Source of the DNA: Wolbachia endosymbiont (group A) of Longitarsus flavicornis
Lineage (GTDB): Bacteria; Pseudomonadota; Alphaproteobacteria; Rickettsiales; Anaplasmataceae
Length of the DNA stretch: 64,000 nt
Direction: 5' to 3'
NCBI RefSeq assembly: GCF_963931955.1
Contig: NZ_OZ008337.1
Location: 1,364,001-1,428,000, forward strand
A program made the translations under genes and the position numbers. Below the pieces are notes generated by a model. It was given only the letters and a program-made list of their open reading frames with translations. It made no database searches and had not been told where the DNA came from. The first letter of the stretch is position 1. Each line of letters starts with the position of its first letter. Below are positions 56,686 through 64,000 of this stretch, piece by piece.

Positions 56686-57627
56686 ATGAAAACACCTAGT
56701 GGCAAATTTTCTTCTACCAAAAAGGTTCCAGGAAAGAATAAGAAAAAAAGAGATTTTGAACCATTAGAAGAGTTTTTTTGGGATTTTTGGCCAACAGTTG
56801 ATAAAGAAGTCAAAAGAGAAAGGCTAGAACAAGAGCTATTAACACTAAAAAAAAGAGAGCTATATAGACAATGTGCATCATTGGTAACAATGGTTCCATT
56901 TGCATTATTTATGGCTATTGAACTGGAAAAAATATGTAGCGATCAGGTATTACTTGGCGTGATAAGTGGCGTGCTAAGCCACACTATATTACCTTTCATG
57001 GTCCTATCTCTTATTTGTACGCTATATTTAATTTACAATAATAGGAAAATAGCACAAAAAGAACGAGAGTTGAAAAATATTGAAAATGAAGAGGAAGTAA
57101 AGGAAAAAGAGCACAATATTTCTGATATAGGTCAGTGTTTGATCTATATTGAGGCTATAACAACTGCACTGGTTATTGTAGGTATGATAATGGGTGAAAC
57201 ATCTTCACTTGAAGCAGCAGAGGATGCAATTTTATTTCTTGCCAATGCAATTGCTTTTCTTGTAACTATTGTTTCTTATATTGATAAGCATGAAAAAAAT
57301 AAGAAAAAGGAAACAGAAAAGTCTGATCTTGATGAGAAATCTAGCAAGAAAACTAGCAATATGTCTGTAGCCGGATTGGCGCTTGCTGGTTCTTCTATAT
57401 TTTTAATAAGAAGGATAATGTTAATGGCATTAGCATCGTCCTTAAATCCTGCTGTTGGACCTACTTTAGGCTTGATAGGTATTGCAATTTTTATGGCTGT
57501 ACAGGTCTTAACTATACATTCCTACAGTAAGACGCTGAAAGATCCAAAAGTGGAAGGACGAGGTGAATCAAGAAATGCAGGTAGTTCTGACCGTAGTTAT
57601 AAAGAAGAAGGACCGGCTATTGCCTAA
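56686..57627 (+). CDS. Hypothetical multi-pass membrane protein
   Basis: A protein of 313 residues. A basic N-terminus (about 25 residues), a first pair of hydrophobic helices (about 65-120), a charged coiled segment, a second pair (150-205), a Lys/Glu-rich linker, and a third pair with Ala/Gly (225-280). The polar C-terminus ends with SxSS repeats. Not recognised; the helix-pair layout with charged linkers is reminiscent of the membrane tails of the ankyrin proteins here. Could be a lineage-specific membrane effector. Confidence 0.65.
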   Translation: MKTPSGKFSSTKKVPGKNKKKRDFEPLEEFFWDFWPTVDKEVKRERLEQELLTLKKRELYRQCASLVTMVPFALFMAIELEKICSDQVLLGVISGVLSHTILPFMVLSLICTLYLIYNNRKIAQKERELKNIENEEEVKEKEHNISDIGQCLIYIEAITTALVIVGMIMGETSSLEAAEDAILFLANAIAFLVTIVSYIDKHEKNKKKETEKSDLDEKSSKKTSNMSVAGLALAGSSIFLIRRIMLMALASSLNPAVGPTLGLIGIAIFMAVQVLTIHSYSKTLKDPKVEGRGESRNAGSSDRSYKEEGPAIA

Positions 57628-57687
57628 GAAATTTATTTATTTAAGTAATATTTAGGTCTATACTTTATTTTGATCGAAAAAAATCTT

Positions 57688-58395
57688 ATGTATAAGACTT
57701 TAATCACGTGCTTTATTTTCCTAATTTGCTCCTTTACACAATCGTATGCGGATGATCTTGAAAAAACTGAAACTGAACTATATGAAGAAGCAGTTGAACT
57801 TTTTGACCAGAAAAAATATAAACAAGCTATTAGGGCATTTCATAAGATAGAGGATTTGTATCCTTTTTCTTATTGGGCAATGAAAGCAAAATTATTATCT
57901 GGGGTCTCTCACTATAATATGGGTAACTATAGCAGTGCTGCAAGTGATATGGATGATTATATATATGTTTATTCAAATGGTGAAGATTTACCATATGTAT
58001 ACTACTTAAGAGTATTATCTTATTACATGCAAATTAATAAAGTGCAACTTGGACAGCAAACTGCATATAAAACTTTAGAGCTGGCTACAGAGTACATTAA
58101 TCTCTTTCCAGGCAGCGAATATGTAGACGAGATAAAGGAGAAAGCAAAGCTAATCACAGAGCATATATCAACAAAAGAGTATTCTATCGGTAAATTTTAC
58201 CTGAGGCGTGGTGAATATTTAGCAGCAATTAAGCGTTTCCAGAATATGGCAAGCTATAAGGATTCTAAATATTTTTCTAAATCTATTAACTATTTAATAG
58301 CAGCCCATTCAGCTATTGGCCTTGACTTAGAAGCTGAGCAGTATGAAAGTATGTTATTAGCAGAAAACCTGCAAGATGCCAAGCCGGAGGCTTGA
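57688..58395 (+). CDS. bamD: Outer-membrane protein assembly factor BamD (ComL)
   Basis: The TPR lipoprotein essential to the BAM complex. The signal peptide is followed by ELYEEAVELFDQKKYKQAI and four more TPR-like helices (LLSGVSHYNMGNYSSAASDM, YLAAIKRFQNM). No clear lipobox: Cys15 is preceded by FLI, so anchoring may be atypical. Start at MYKTLITCF; a TTG upstream is also open. Works with the BamE-like gene at 9807. Confidence 0.9.
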   Translation: MYKTLITCFIFLICSFTQSYADDLEKTETELYEEAVELFDQKKYKQAIRAFHKIEDLYPFSYWAMKAKLLSGVSHYNMGNYSSAASDMDDYIYVYSNGEDLPYVYYLRVLSYYMQINKVQLGQQTAYKTLELATEYINLFPGSEYVDEIKEKAKLITEHISTKEYSIGKFYLRRGEYLAAIKRFQNMASYKDSKYFSKSINYLIAAHSAIGLDLEAEQYESMLLAENLQDAKPEA

Positions 58396-58455
58396 AAATT
58401 TGCTTTAGCTTTTTCTATGCTTTTATATATAATTTAGATTTTTAACTATTTGAAT

Positions 58456-59190
58456 ATGGCTGGTCATTCACAATTTTCAAATATAAAACACCGGAAAGGT
58501 GCTCAGGATGCAAAGCGCTCTCAAAAATTTACGAAGCTGATTAGAGAAATAGCAGTTGCTGCAAAGCAAGGGCTACCCGAACTCAACCCGCGCCTTCGCT
58601 CTGCTATATTTGCTGCACGCAAGGAAAATCTACCAAAAGATAAAATAGAAACAGCAATAAAAAATGCAACTGGTAACGTTGCTGGAGAAAATTACGAGGA
58701 AATACAATATGAAGGTCATGGGCCTTCTGGCACTGCACTCATTGTCCATGCCTTGACTAATAACCGCAACCGTACTGCTTCTGAGGTACGTTATATCTTT
58801 TCTCGTAAAGGTGGAAATTTAGGAGAAACAGGAAGTGTTAGTTACCTTTTCGATCATGTAGGCTTAATCGTCTATAAAGCAGAGGGTGTGAATTTTGATG
58901 ATTTATTCAGTCATGGAATCGAATTAGAAGTATTGAATGTTGAGGAAAATGACAAAGAAGGATTACACGTTATAACTTGTGAAATAAAAGATTTTGGTAA
59001 AGTACGCGATGCCTTTTATGCAAAATTCGGAGAACCAGAACTTGCTCGTCTTTCACGGCAGCCAAAAGATCTGATTGAAATTAGCGATAAAGAGTTGATT
59101 GATAAATTATCTGCATTGGTTGAAGAGCTGGAAGATAGTGATGATGTACAGTATGTGGAAGGTAATTTTACTTTTGTTGATGCTGTTTAA
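58456..59190 (+). CDS. yebC: YebC/PmpR-family regulator
   Basis: A YebC/PmpR family protein, DNA-binding in some species and recently linked to translation of stalled ribosomes. The MAGHSQFSNIKHRKGAQDAK head, the TNNRNRTASEVRYIFSRKGG block and the late VQYVEGNF tail are present. Start at MAGHSQFSN; a TTG two codons before is ignored. The next gene begins immediately after the stop. Confidence 0.95.
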   Translation: MAGHSQFSNIKHRKGAQDAKRSQKFTKLIREIAVAAKQGLPELNPRLRSAIFAARKENLPKDKIETAIKNATGNVAGENYEEIQYEGHGPSGTALIVHALTNNRNRTASEVRYIFSRKGGNLGETGSVSYLFDHVGLIVYKAEGVNFDDLFSHGIELEVLNVEENDKEGLHVITCEIKDFGKVRDAFYAKFGEPELARLSRQPKDLIEISDKELIDKLSALVEELEDSDDVQYVEGNFTFVDAV

Positions 59191-60324
59191 ATGATGAAGC
59201 TGATTATATTTATACTGCTCTTTATCTTACCGTTATATACCGCTGAAACATCAACAGATTTTGCAGTGCTGTTCCAGCATGGGATCAGGAAAAAAGAGCC
59301 AGTGTCAAACAAACAACTGTACGAACATTGTGATATAAGGGTAATTTCCACCAAGAAAGATGTCATCCCAGTGCTTGACTACTTGGATCCAGAAAATTCA
59401 ATTACAAATGAACACATCAAGCGATTGTATAATAAAAACTGGATTCCAGCGTCAAGCGCTGGAATGACAGGAGAGGATTTTGAGGTGACAGAAAGCAACC
59501 ATGATAGAAGATTATTATTCATATCCAGTACCATAAAATCTTCCTTTTTTGCCACGGGAATTGAGCAAGGGTTGGCGCCAAATACAGTGGTGAAATTGAT
59601 CAACATATATAAAGATTTCGGTGTTGATTTTAAAAAAGACATTGTGCCGAAGAGTAAATTGGAGGTTCTTTTTGAGAGATTGCCTAATAATCAGAAGACT
59701 GAAGAAAAAATTTTATATGCTTCACTGACAATAAACAAGAAAGCTATTAGTTTATATCATTATAAATCGCAAGACGGCAAAGAAAGGTATTTTAATAATG
59801 AAGGAATAAGCTTAAAAAATGGCGAAATTTTTGCAAATCCTTTAAATGGAGATTATCGCATATCCTCAAAATTTGGCAATAGAAAGCATCCTGTTCGCGG
59901 TAAAATTGCTTTTCACAAAGGAGTGGATTATGCAGCTAAACTTGGCACTCCCATATACGCTGCTGCAGAGGGTGTGATAGAATATATAGGAAAGAATGGT
60001 GGCTATGGAAATTACATCAAAATAAAACACAAAAATGAATATTCAACCTGTTACGCGCATATAAGTAGATTTAGTGGCGATATAAAGTTAGGCTCTAAAG
60101 TAAAGCAGGGGCAGATCATCGCTTATGTTGGTAGCACTGGTGTTGCAACAGGACCCCATTTACATTACGAAGTTATATATAACGGCAAACACATCGATCC
60201 GCTTACGATAGAACATAAAACTGAAGTAAAATTGCCTGATCATGAATTAAGAGAGTTTAAACTATTTGTAAATAAGATAAATAAAACGATCAACAGAGAG
60301 GGTTCAAGTGAAAAAGAAGTTTAA
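59191..60324 (+). CDS. M23-family peptidase with captured palindromic repeats
   Basis: A secreted LytM-type endopeptidase that cuts or senses peptidoglycan peptide crosslinks. The 377-residue protein has a signal peptide, a variable region, then the M23 domain (about 225-350) with KFGNRKHPV, FHKGVDYAA (metal His and Asp) and GPHLHYEV. Between residues about 30 and 95 the sequence comes from palindromic repeats (DVIPVLDYLDPE at 57-67, WIPASSAGMTG at 84-94), plus a recurrent AACTGTACGAACATTG motif. Overlaps the SPFH gene by 17 bp. Confidence 0.88.
   Translation: MMKLIIFILLFILPLYTAETSTDFAVLFQHGIRKKEPVSNKQLYEHCDIRVISTKKDVIPVLDYLDPENSITNEHIKRLYNKNWIPASSAGMTGEDFEVTESNHDRRLLFISSTIKSSFFATGIEQGLAPNTVVKLINIYKDFGVDFKKDIVPKSKLEVLFERLPNNQKTEEKILYASLTINKKAISLYHYKSQDGKERYFNNEGISLKNGEIFANPLNGDYRISSKFGNRKHPVRGKIAFHKGVDYAAKLGTPIYAAAEGVIEYIGKNGGYGNYIKIKHKNEYSTCYAHISRFSGDIKLGSKVKQGQIIAYVGSTGVATGPHLHYEVIYNGKHIDPLTIEHKTEVKLPDHELREFKLFVNKINKTINREGSSEKEV
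59359..59470. repeat. Palindromic repeats captured inside the M23 peptidase gene
   Basis: Two separate repeat units (CATCCCAGTGCTTGACTACT at 59364 and ATTCCAGCGTCAAGCGCTGG at 59442) are in frame and stop-free, forming a loop before the catalytic domain. Confidence 0.85.
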
Positions 60325-61177
60325 AGACAGTATGGATAAAAATACGATAAACGATAGAAATTTGAATCAAATTCGGGCTTTTCCTGTACTAATAGCGCTA
60401 GGATTAATTTTATCGCTGCTTTTTTTGGCATATGACAGCACAATTGCACTTGGAGTTGCTGCCGTTTCAATTTTGACTTTTCTTCAAGGATTTTTTATTA
60501 ATGACCCTAATGAAGCAAGAGTGATAGAATTTTTTGGTCATTATATTGGAACTTATTTTAAGTCTGGAATATGTGTAACGCTTCCCTTTTCAAGCAAATA
60601 TATAGTTTCCCTAAAATTTCAGAATATTAACACAGAAAAAATAAAAGTTAATGATGCAAATGGAAGTCCAATAGAGATTTCTGCAGTAATTGTTTGGAGA
60701 GTGAGCAGTCCTGCAAAGGCGTATTATAATGTTAACAACTATCACGAATTTGTTTTTGTACAAAGTGACTCGGTAATTAGAGAATTGGCGAGCAATTATC
60801 CGTATGATAGCGAAAGCGATGAGGAATCTTTACGTAAAAATTCTGATAAAATTTCAGATGAATTGCGGTCAATGTTACAACAAAGATTAGATATTGCAGG
60901 AATTGAGATTACAGAAGCAAGAATATCGCATTTGGCGTATTCGTCCGAGATTGCACAAGCAATGTTAAGGCGTCAACAAGCACATGCTATCACTTCGGCA
61001 AGAAGGCATATAGTGCAAAATGCAATAGGAATTGTCGAGGAAGTAATAGCTCATTTTGAAAAAAACAAAAGCTTACAATTAGATGGCAAGCAAAAGGTTC
61101 AATTGATAAATAATTTGTTGGTTGCCCTAATCTCTGAGCAAGATGCACAACCGACGATTAGTTTAGATAATAATTAG
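60308..61177 (+). CDS. SPFH/Band 7 domain membrane protein
   Basis: A stomatin/HflK-like protein of 289 residues. Two hydrophobic helices (about 25-70), then the Band 7 domain (NDPNEARVIEFFGHYIGTYF, AVIVWRVSSPAKAYYNV) and a coiled-coil C-terminus. Starts at a GTG inside the previous gene, behind GAGAGG; an internal ATG at codon 9 is an alternative. Band 7 proteins organise membrane microdomains or proteases. The exact role here is not known. Confidence 0.88.
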   Translation: MKKKFKDSMDKNTINDRNLNQIRAFPVLIALGLILSLLFLAYDSTIALGVAAVSILTFLQGFFINDPNEARVIEFFGHYIGTYFKSGICVTLPFSSKYIVSLKFQNINTEKIKVNDANGSPIEISAVIVWRVSSPAKAYYNVNNYHEFVFVQSDSVIRELASNYPYDSESDEESLRKNSDKISDELRSMLQQRLDIAGIEITEARISHLAYSSEIAQAMLRRQQAHAITSARRHIVQNAIGIVEEVIAHFEKNKSLQLDGKQKVQLINNLLVALISEQDAQPTISLDNN

Positions 61178-61223
61178 CATAGAAGCCGATTGGGTTTCAT
61201 AAATGCAAGTCACTATTAATTTC

Positions 61224-61252
61224 TTGATTAATAGACTAAATGATGTTATAAA
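61224..61252 (+). promoter_or_regulatory. Promoter of the thiamine operon
   Basis: TTGATT, 17 nt, TATAAA. The predicted start (about 61259) coincides with the first P1 nucleotide of the riboswitch. Confidence 0.6.
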
Positions 61253-61258
61253 TTACAC

Positions 61259-61344
61259 GCATTAGGGGTGCTCTAGAAAAGCTGAGAGTACATAAAGTAC
61301 AACCCTTTGAACCTGATATTGTTAACGCAAGCGTAGGAAAATGT
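61259..61344 (+). promoter_or_regulatory. TPP riboswitch (THI element)
   Basis: The conserved aptamer cores are visible: AGGGGTGCTCTAG, AGCTGAGAG, ACCCTTTGAACCTGAT and GCAAGCGTAGGAAA. P1 can form between GCATT (61259-61263) and AATGT (61340-61344), directly before the start codon at 61345. AGGA at 61335-61338 would serve as ribosome site, so ligand binding should block translation. Controls the PQ-loop gene and thiamine pyrophosphokinase. Confidence 0.9.
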
Positions 61345-61620
61345 ATGTATATAAATATTGAAGAATGCTTCGGCTTCATTGCGTTAATTGCATCTCTAAT
61401 TGGATTATCACCTCAAGTATATAAAGCATATATCACTAAAGTTACTCGTGATGTATCGATGTTAATGTTAGTAAACTATCTTATTTGTTCATTGTCTTGG
61501 ATTGGCTATGGTCTTTACCAGAGCTCAATTTTTGTGGTGCTTAGCAATATTGCTGGATTAGTGATTAGCATAATATCAATTATTCAAAAATGTTACTACG
61601 ATGCAAAATCTGCACCATGA
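61345..61620 (+). CDS. PQ-loop (SemiSWEET-like) membrane protein, likely thiamine transporter
   Basis: A protein of 91 residues with three transmembrane helices and the PQ-loop GLSPQVYKAYITKVTRDVSM, typical of SemiSWEET/MtN3 half-transporters that dimerise. It is placed directly behind a TPP riboswitch and overlaps the thiamine pyrophosphokinase gene by 20 bp, so it probably imports thiamine or a precursor rather than sugar. The transport substrate is inferred from context. Confidence 0.8.
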   Translation: MYINIEECFGFIALIASLIGLSPQVYKAYITKVTRDVSMLMLVNYLICSLSWIGYGLYQSSIFVVLSNIAGLVISIISIIQKCYYDAKSAP

Positions 61621-62293
61621 TCATGTGCTCCACTGCAGTACACAACAACAATATCGTTCTATTGTAGTGCTAAATGGAAAAATACCGAGCTCATCGTTTT
61701 TTAAACGAGATATACCTATTATTGCTGTAGATGGAGGAGCAAACAAGCTTCTATCAATTGGCGTAAAACCTGATCTTGTAGTAGGAGATTTGGATAGCGT
61801 AAATCTGGATTTACGTGCTAATTTGAATACGATATATCTACCTGATCAAGATTATTGCGACTTTTCTAAAGCAATGGCTCACTTAAAGACAGTAAAGTTA
61901 TTGCCATCAATAGTAACGGGTATTACTGGGGGAGCAATTGATCATATACTACAAAATATTAACGTTTTTCTAAGTACAGATAGTATCTTTTACACACCTT
62001 CACCTCCCATGGTAGGTTACACTTTACAAAAAGGTATTACCCATTTTTTTTCTTTGCCAAAAAATACTAAAATATCTTTACTTGGTATACCGAGAGCTCA
62101 AATATCAACCAAAGGATTAAAATGGGAACTGTACTTTAGTGATCTTGCTTTTCCAGGAAAGAATTCTTGCTTTAATCGAAGTTTAGGCAATAAGTTATCT
62201 ATAGAAGTACACAGTGGTATATGTTTGGCGATGGTTTATTTAGAAGCAGTAGATGATGCTGCAAGACATCATGTGCGTCAAGTTAAGAAGTAA
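61601..62293 (+). CDS. thiN: Thiamine pyrophosphokinase
   Basis: Converts thiamine to TPP with ATP. The 230-residue protein has DGGANKLLSIG, PDLVVGDLDSVN (metal/substrate Asp residues) and the GITGGAIDHILQN block (family TGGRxDHxxxN, with Ala-Ile for Arg), plus the C-terminal thiamine-binding beta domain. Together with the upstream transporter it would salvage host thiamine. Confidence 0.9.
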   Translation: MQNLHHDHVLHCSTQQQYRSIVVLNGKIPSSSFFKRDIPIIAVDGGANKLLSIGVKPDLVVGDLDSVNLDLRANLNTIYLPDQDYCDFSKAMAHLKTVKLLPSIVTGITGGAIDHILQNINVFLSTDSIFYTPSPPMVGYTLQKGITHFFSLPKNTKISLLGIPRAQISTKGLKWELYFSDLAFPGKNSCFNRSLGNKLSIEVHSGICLAMVYLEAVDDAARHHVRQVKK

Positions 62294-62324
62294 ATAGACT
62301 TCTTGCATAACCCAAACTAAGTAG

Positions 62325-62780
62325 AAAAAAGGTATCATCCAAGTAGCTGACACTGGTTCCTTTATGACGTGTCATTCCAGTTTCAGCTACTTGAATGACA
62401 GCAGTCCTACGTCATACCGCCGCGGTATCTCTTAGCCGCTAACAAGCAGCGGGATGACGAATTGCTTAACCGTCATACCGCCACGAACCGTCATACCGCC
62501 GCAGACCGTCATACCGCGATTCATTCGCGGTATCTCTTAGCTGCTAACACGTAGTGGGATACTTGATCTTTACAGGGATGACGGTTGTCAGGCTAGCCTG
62601 TCATCCCAGTGCCCAGACACTGGGATCCAGGAATTTTATTAAGTTGGTAAGCATAAAAGTGTTATGTAAAATACAACGTTCTTGATGGGATTGCGTGAAA
62701 GGCTGGATCCCAGTGTCAGCTACTTGGATGACAAAAAAAGGAGCACTGGCATGACACCTCTCTTGGACTCTTTTAGCCAC
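62325..62780. repeat. Palindromic repeat cluster downstream of thiN
   Basis: Mixed repeat families: the CATCCAAGTAGCTGACACTG type, several CGTCATACCGC units, the TCATCCCAGTGCCCAGACAC type. A GACTTCTTGCATAACC stretch at 62300 may be a solo IS end. No gene seen. Confidence 0.7.
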
Positions 62781-62781
62781 A

Positions 62782-63252
62782 AACATTAAGAAATTTACTA
62801 AATGAAAAAAAAGGCAAAAGAAGCCCTGAGGTTATTATCCGCTTTAAAATATTGGCGTTTTTTATGTTTTAAACGCTTGACAAGCGAGATTCAGCCGCTT
62901 TTAATTGCAACTAACCTACGCTGCAAATGTTTAAGAAATTTACTAAGCAGAAAAAAAGACAAAGAATCCCCGAGTTAGCTAGTCTTTTACTATCTCTGTC
63001 GAGTATTGGCATTTTTTGATGTCTTGTAACGCTTTATAAGCGCGTTCAGCTTATTTAGATAAAAATCTAGATGTAGATGAAGTTTTGTAAAGACATACAG
63101 TATCTATATACTGCAAAAAATTGAACATAAGACGCCGATACATTAAGTAATCCTTACCTTTTAATCTGCAGATTGGCGAAAGCAAATACAATAGCTTCAG
63201 TTTCATAATAGGGGGGCTGGCGGAGTTTGTCAAGTAAGTTTTTCGTTTCTAC
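62782..63252 (-). repeat. Long (about 460 nt) non-coding repeat, copy C
   Basis: More diverged than copies A and B but colinear: both half-units with CTTTTGCCTTTTTT (complement) and the terminal promoter are kept. Inverted relative to copy A. Confidence 0.75.
63205..63233 (-). promoter_or_regulatory. Sigma70-type promoter at the head of repeat copy C
   Basis: On the minus strand: TTGACA, 17 nt, TATTAT. Preserved although the rest of this copy has drifted. Confidence 0.6.
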
Positions 63253-63515
63253 TGAATGACAGTTGTGGCTTGGGAGGTAGTGCAAGAAGTCTATTGTATT
63301 ACTGAATTATTAATAATCTAGTAATAGTGCCTGCTATGTAGCTAAAATTTTCCTTTAACTTAAGCTACATGTAGCTAAAATAACTTGGGTTTACCGACGA
63401 TTTGACAAACGACAAATTCGTCATCCCGCTGCTTGTTAGCGGGATCTAGAGATACCGCGGCGGTATGACGTGGGGAAACCTGACTTGCATTAGCCATGTA
63501 TAATAAAGGGAATCT
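63253..63515. repeat. Gap before the malonyl-CoA decarboxylase gene
   Basis: GCAAGAAGTCTATTGTA at 63285 (possible IS end) and a palindromic unit GTCATCCCGCTGCTTGTTAGC at 63419 with a trailing GATACCGCG. No gene seen. Confidence 0.55.
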
Positions 63516-64000
63516 ATGACAAAAGAATCATTGGTAAAAACTGATATAGTGAAAGTTGAAGACAAAAAAGCGGTAAGGAGCTTTTTTAAAATACTAGGTG
63601 GAGTGGCAGATGCTGTAAGATCATGGATTGGTAACATCGGTCCTGATTTAAGTAACAGTCGCGATATCGATAGTTTAGTCTTGAAGATGAACGAGTGCTT
63701 AAACCCAAAGGGAGGGGAAGTTTCAGCACGTAAAAACGCTGTATCTCTTGGTAATCTGTACTTGAACTTATCAGAGAAAGGTAAAATAAAATTTCTACAA
63801 ACCCTGGCAGAAAAATTTAATCCGAATAAAGCGGAAATAGATGAGAAAATTAAAGAGTATAAGAAAAATCAAGATCCCGAGTTAAACTATAAATTTGAAC
63901 AGGATTTAATAAAAATTCTTGAATCACCGCGTTCTAAAATATTAAAGCAATTTATTTCTTTACCAGAAGGCCTTAAGTTTATTGTTGATATGCGTTCTGA
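63516..64000 (+). CDS. Malonyl-CoA decarboxylase (N-terminal part, cut by window edge)
   Basis: A partial protein of about 161 residues. The N-terminal helical domain of MCD is recognisable: LSEKGKIKFLQTLAEKF, ESPRSKILKQFISLPEGLKF ending with IVDMRS (family PR..LL..LN.LPGG..FLVD.R). MCD turns malonyl-CoA into acetyl-CoA. AAAGGG lies 5 nt before the ATG. The catalytic GNAT-like domain lies beyond the window. Confidence 0.8.
   Translation, partial: MTKESLVKTDIVKVEDKKAVRSFFKILGGVADAVRSWIGNIGPDLSNSRDIDSLVLKMNECLNPKGGEVSARKNAVSLGNLYLNLSEKGKIKFLQTLAEKFNPNKAEIDEKIKEYKKNQDPELNYKFEQDLIKILESPRSKILKQFISLPEGLKFIVDMRS

Noticed and set aside
62295..62312. Solo IS ends: AGACTTCTTGCATAA here and its complement at 36344 and 63285
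   Set aside because: Similar to an IS terminus but no transposase or paired end nearby; kept only as a note within repeat entries.

Overview
The window is a stretch of a Wolbachia (Alphaproteobacteria, Rickettsiales) chromosome. Four things point to this: strongly AT-rich DNA, a reduced but canonical alphaproteobacterial gene set (secA, nrdB, pyrG, murC, eno, obgE, fumC, groESL, proS without the editing insert), two ankyrin-repeat proteins, and dense Wolbachia-type palindromic repeats and IS5-type insertion sequences. A lone WO-type large serine recombinase fits as well. The exact strain cannot be told from the sequence alone.

Layout. 1-4.7 kb: one minus-strand gene for an NLR-like protein (nuclease-like N-terminus, NB-ARC ATPase, TPR tail), split by an IS5-family element that itself carries a second IS. 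4.9-18.8 kb: housekeeping genes (secA, nrdB, bamE-like, secG-pyrG-tadA, gamma-carbonic-anhydrase-like, rlpA, murC-eno-obgE) with an ankyrin gene and a 1-kb repeat block. 19.1-23.3 kb: an IS5/IS427-type element, a second ankyrin protein, fumC and tRNA-Arg(ACG). 23.3-35 kb: dnaJ, RNase J, tolB, prs-gatC (between 70-bp inverted repeats), addA, ispE, an Mth938-like gene, znuB and holA. 36.5-41.4 kb: a broken proline-rich effector-like gene, proS-acpS and an antiporter D-type subunit. 41.7-44.3 kb: the orphan serine recombinase and repeats. 44.3-50.6 kb: ygfZ, groES-groEL, a lone DsbD-alpha domain, a twin-CX3C miniprotein and an AGCS symporter. 50.7-54 kb: a large secreted-type hypothetical protein and an IS graveyard. 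54-62.3 kb: grxD-bolA, malic enzyme, pgsA, bamD, yebC, an M23 peptidase, an SPFH protein, and a TPP riboswitch driving a PQ-loop transporter plus thiamine pyrophosphokinase. 62.3-64 kb: a repeat block and the start of malonyl-CoA decarboxylase.

Working together: secA, secG, bamD, the bamE-like gene and tolB serve protein export and the outer membrane. murC, rlpA and the M23 peptidase act on residual peptidoglycan. grxD and bolA form an Fe-S pair, with ygfZ elsewhere in the window. groESL and dnaJ carry similar heat-shock-like -35 elements. TadA can modify the tRNA-Arg(ACG) encoded here.

The most notable unexplained signals are: (i) a 450-nt non-coding repeat present three times, each copy with a perfectly spaced sigma70 promoter; (ii) an 810-aa protein with three DSGYxS motifs that match the beta-TrCP phosphodegron; (iii) a 91-aa protein with a small-Tim-like twin CX3C motif; (iv) a TPP riboswitch whose P1 helix abuts the start codon of a SemiSWEET-like gene; (v) the broken NLR-like gene; (vi) palindromic elements captured inside addA, the M23 peptidase and the recombinase.
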